A DNA stretch of 16,243 nt from Anaerohalosphaeraceae bacterium. Its GTDB lineage: Bacteria > Planctomycetota > Phycisphaerae > Sedimentisphaerales > Anaerohalosphaeraceae. Each line of letters begins with the position of its first letter. Positions within the stretch are counted from its first letter, which is position 1. The notes beneath the pieces are model-generated. The model had not been told where the DNA came from. It saw only the letters and a program-made list of their open reading frames with translations, and did not search any database. The DNA is taken from positions 1 through 16,243 of the forward strand of contig DAOSUR010000027.1 of the NCBI GenBank assembly GCA_035378985.1. Direction: 5' to 3'. The position numbers and the translations under genes are program-made. Positions 14,039 through 16,243 of the stretch are shown here, piece by piece.

Positions 14039-14977
14039 TTAAAGGAGGTTCTTTTTATACCAGTCGATTGCCCTGCGAAGCCCTTCTTCGAAAGACACAA
14101 CGGGTTTGTAGCCGATCAGTTTCTGTGCTTTTTGAATGTCTGCCAGTGAATGCTTTATATCGCCTGCACGCGGAGGTGCATAAATCGGATGGATATCTTT
14201 TCCGAGGATGCGGTTAATCAGTCGGATGACCTCGTTCAGGGTGATGCGCTGACCGCAGGCGATATTGATGACTTCGCCGGCGGTTTTCGGTGCTCTGGCG
14301 GCCAGCAGGTTTGCCTCCACCACGTTCTCCACATAGGTAAAATCGCGGCTTTGTTCCCCGTCTCCATAAATTGTGGGGGGGCGGTCATTCAGAATACTCG
14401 TCACAAAGGCCGGTATTGCCGCCGCATATTGACTTTTCGGATTCTGATAAGGCCCAAATACATTGAAGTACCGCAGCGAAATAGTCTCCAGTCCGAAGAT
14501 TTTCGAAAACACATTGCAATAGTATTCGCCGAAGAGTTTGGCTGCTGCATAGGGAGACAGCGGATTGGGGAGCATCGATTCTGTCTTCGGCAGAGTTGGA
14601 CTGTCTCCGTAGGCCGAGGAACTGGCCGCATAGACAAACCGTCTGACTTTGGCATCCCGGGCGGCCATCAGCAGGGTAAAGGTAGCATCTACGCAGTGCC
14701 GATGAGTCGCCGCCGGGTCCTCCACACTGCGCGGAACCGAAGGCAGGGCACCCTGATGAAGGACGACGTCAATCCCTTCCATACAGCGGCGGGCCGTTGC
14801 CTCATCGCCCATGTCTCCTTCAATAAATTCGATGGAATCGATGATATCGTCGAGGTTGCTCTTTTTGCCGGTGCTCAGATTGTCCAGCACCCGTACAAAA
14901 GCCCCTTCCTTCACCAGACGCCGACAGATATTGGAGCCGATAAAGCCGGCTCCGCCTGTGACCAGATAACGTTCCAT
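14039..14977 (-). CDS. NAD-dependent sugar-nucleotide epimerase (extended SDR)
   Basis: The 312-residue protein is probably a UDP-glucose or UDP-N-acetylglucosamine 4-epimerase supplying precursors for exopolysaccharide. It has the Rossmann motif 'TGGAGFIGS' (7-15), D32 ('LDNLS') for the NAD ribose, 'SSSAYG' (119-124), the catalytic Y143-x3-K147 ('YAAAK'), and 'LRYFNVFGPYQNP' in the substrate domain. The segment 'PRSVEDPAATHRHCVDAT' is common in WbpP/Gne-like members. The length is normal. The gene follows the tyrosine autokinase by 18 bp on the same strand, with AAAGGG about 9 nt before the ATG, so they form one unit. Dehydratase or epimerase variants cannot be told apart here. Confidence 0.88.
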   Translation of the reverse strand: MERYLVTGGAGFIGSNICRRLVKEGAFVRVLDNLSTGKKSNLDDIIDSIEFIEGDMGDEATARRCMEGIDVVLHQGALPSVPRSVEDPAATHRHCVDATFTLLMAARDAKVRRFVYAASSSAYGDSPTLPKTESMLPNPLSPYAAAKLFGEYYCNVFSKIFGLETISLRYFNVFGPYQNPKSQYAAAIPAFVTSILNDRPPTIYGDGEQSRDFTYVENVVEANLLAARAPKTAGEVINIACGQRITLNEVIRLINRILGKDIHPIYAPPRAGDIKHSLADIQKAQKLIGYKPVVSFEEGLRRAIDWYKKNLL

Positions 14978-14995
14978 AAAGCAGAGACCCTTTCT

Positions 14996-16243
14996 TTAGA
15001 TGCCGGACCGAATTGGAACCTGCTGATATTCAAGGTAAGAACGGTACACTTCCTGGAAATAGCCGCCCTTGCGGCTTCTGACACCCATCAGCACCGTCCC
15101 GACGACGTTTGCCCGGATGGACTGAAGTTCCCGCAGAATTCTCATTGCCGCCCCGCGATGTGTTGTGGAGGCATTGATGACTACCAGAGTGCCGTCCGCC
15201 GCCGCTGCCAGCGCCTTGGCGTCGCTGACCAGCATAGCGGGTCCGTCGATGAGAACATAGTCATAGCGGGTTTTGCTCTGTTCGAGCAGTTCTTTCATCC
15301 GAGGGCTGTCAAGCAGCTCGGCCGGATTGGAGGGCAGAGGACCGCTGTCGATGATGTCCAGCCCGGCAATACCGCTGGGTCGGATGATTTGCGAAACATC
15401 CGTACATTGTCCCATCAGGTAGTTGCTCAGACCGTAGTCCGGATGCTCAACCACCGAACCGTTTTCACTGGTGCGAGGGAACAGATGAGCAATAGCCGAA
15501 CGGCGGAAGTTCGCATCAATCAGCAGGATGCGTCGGTTTTCCGCCAGGAACGTGCTGGCCAGGTTGCTGGCGACAGAAGTTTTGCCGTCGCCGGCCTGCG
15601 GACTGGTAATCAGCAGGGTCTTGTGAACGGCCGGTCCGGCGGACAGTTTCAGGTTGGTCCGAAGCTGCCGATAGCACTCGCTCATAATCGAGTACGGGGC
15701 CTGGCGAACCACATGCACCAGTTCAATGCCCTCTACATCGTCATCATCATCGGCATGGCAGATGCTGCCCAGCAGCGGAACCTTCAGATGCCGCATTACA
15801 TCGCTAGGCGTCCGCACAAGGTCGTTGAGCAGTTCTACAGCAAACGCCAGCCCCAAACCGGCCAGCAGTCCCAGAATGAATCCGGCCGGCAGATAAATCT
15901 CCCAGCGGGGCGAGCTGACTTCCAGCGGTTCCGGTGCAGCACCAAGACTTCTGAGCTTGCTGATATCCAGGTCATCGAACAGTGCCTTCAGACTTTCAAA
16001 GTGGGCGTTGGCCTTTTCCAGCAGGGCCTGCTTTTCCTCCCGCTCAATTTCCAGTTTGGCATACTGGGCGCGTTCTTGGTCAACTCGTCTGTATTCATCG
16101 CGTGCCCGCTGAACCTGCTGCGTGATTGCTTCCAATTGCTGGGTAATGGCGGAGACTTCGTCCTGAGCCAGCTGCCACTGGGATTTTCGCTGGATTTCCG
16201 CAATTTCAATCTTGCGGGCATCCAGGTCTTTTTTGAATTGGTC
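14996..16243 (-). CDS. exopolysaccharide tyrosine autokinase (Wzc-like), 5' end missing
   Basis: The last 415 codons are present and the frame stays open to the window edge, so the true start lies outside. A long coiled coil (about 1-95 of the visible part) leads into a transmembrane helix (about 117-137, 'LPAGFILGLLAGLGLAFAV'), as in the Wzz/Wzc chain-length and kinase proteins. The cytoplasmic BY-kinase domain has Walker A 'SPQAGDGKT' (214-222), Walker A' 'LLIDANFRR' (240-248) and Walker B 'VLIDGPA' (330-336). It ends with a tyrosine-containing tail (Y395, Y400, Y403, Y406), the likely autophosphorylation cluster. Walker A' has Asn where Asp is usual and Walker B has PA for PP, so activity may be altered. 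A run of five Asp occurs at 165-169. It probably controls polysaccharide polymerisation and export. Confidence 0.9.
   Translation of the reverse strand, partial: DQFKKDLDARKIEIAEIQRKSQWQLAQDEVSAITQQLEAITQQVQRARDEYRRVDQERAQYAKLEIEREEKQALLEKANAHFESLKALFDDLDISKLRSLGAAPEPLEVSSPRWEIYLPAGFILGLLAGLGLAFAVELLNDLVRTPSDVMRHLKVPLLGSICHADDDDDVEGIELVHVVRQAPYSIMSECYRQLRTNLKLSAGPAVHKTLLITSPQAGDGKTSVASNLASTFLAENRRILLIDANFRRSAIAHLFPRTSENGSVVEHPDYGLSNYLMGQCTDVSQIIRPSGIAGLDIIDSGPLPSNPAELLDSPRMKELLEQSKTRYDYVLIDGPAMLVSDAKALAAAADGTLVVINASTTHRGAAMRILRELQSIRANVVGTVLMGVRSRKGGYFQEVYRSYLEYQQVPIRSGI

Noticed and set aside
13900..14100. A 66-codon minus-strand frame after the glycosidase
   Set aside because: It overlaps the end of the epimerase gene in another frame and has no recognisable protein features.

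Overview
The window is bacterial. I infer a member of the Planctomycetota, perhaps of the Phycisphaerae group. The tyrosine recombinase opens with a 'HHKATGQAYAV...YFGPYG...IAEWLAAGK' module that I associate with planctomycete integrases. The rest is a medium-GC chromosome carrying Hanks-type kinase, GGDEF, glycosidase and exopolysaccharide genes. The taxonomic call rests on family resemblance, not on a marker gene.

Left part (1-6850, all read from the minus strand): a complete type I-E-like CRISPR-Cas locus. From the promoter leftwards the order is a possible 69-codon leader ORF, cse1 (cas8e), cse2 (cas11), cas7e, a cas5e that is fused in frame to a C-terminal HNH nuclease domain, cas6e, cas1, cas2, then the leader-proximal end of the CRISPR array (four identical 29-bp repeats and three complete 32-bp spacers in view). 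Genes touch or overlap by a few bases throughout. No cas3 helicase-nuclease is present between the array and the integrase. The HNH domain on Cas5 is therefore the only visible candidate for the target-cleaving enzyme. This matches the rare Cas5-HNH type I-E variant. To my knowledge that variant was described only recently, in surveys of rare CRISPR systems.

Middle (6850-8460): a tyrosine recombinase (minus) whose start faces the 3' end of a tRNA-Asn gene 112 bp away. This is the classic arrangement of an integrative element inserted at a tRNA. It suggests that integrase plus CRISPR-Cas5-HNH arrived as one mobile island whose other end lies off the left edge.

Right part (8460-16243), probably resident chromosome: a soluble Ser/Thr protein kinase overlapping a PP2A-like metallophosphatase (plus); converging on them a degenerate-receiver gene and a diguanylate cyclase (minus, back-to-back stop/start); a Tat-exported GH39 glycosidase (plus); and an exopolysaccharide pair (minus) consisting of a bacterial tyrosine autokinase (5' end off the window) followed by an NAD-dependent sugar-nucleotide epimerase. 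Kinase/phosphatase and c-di-GMP signalling next to exopolysaccharide genes suggest a surface or biofilm-related neighbourhood, but no direct link is shown by the sequence.
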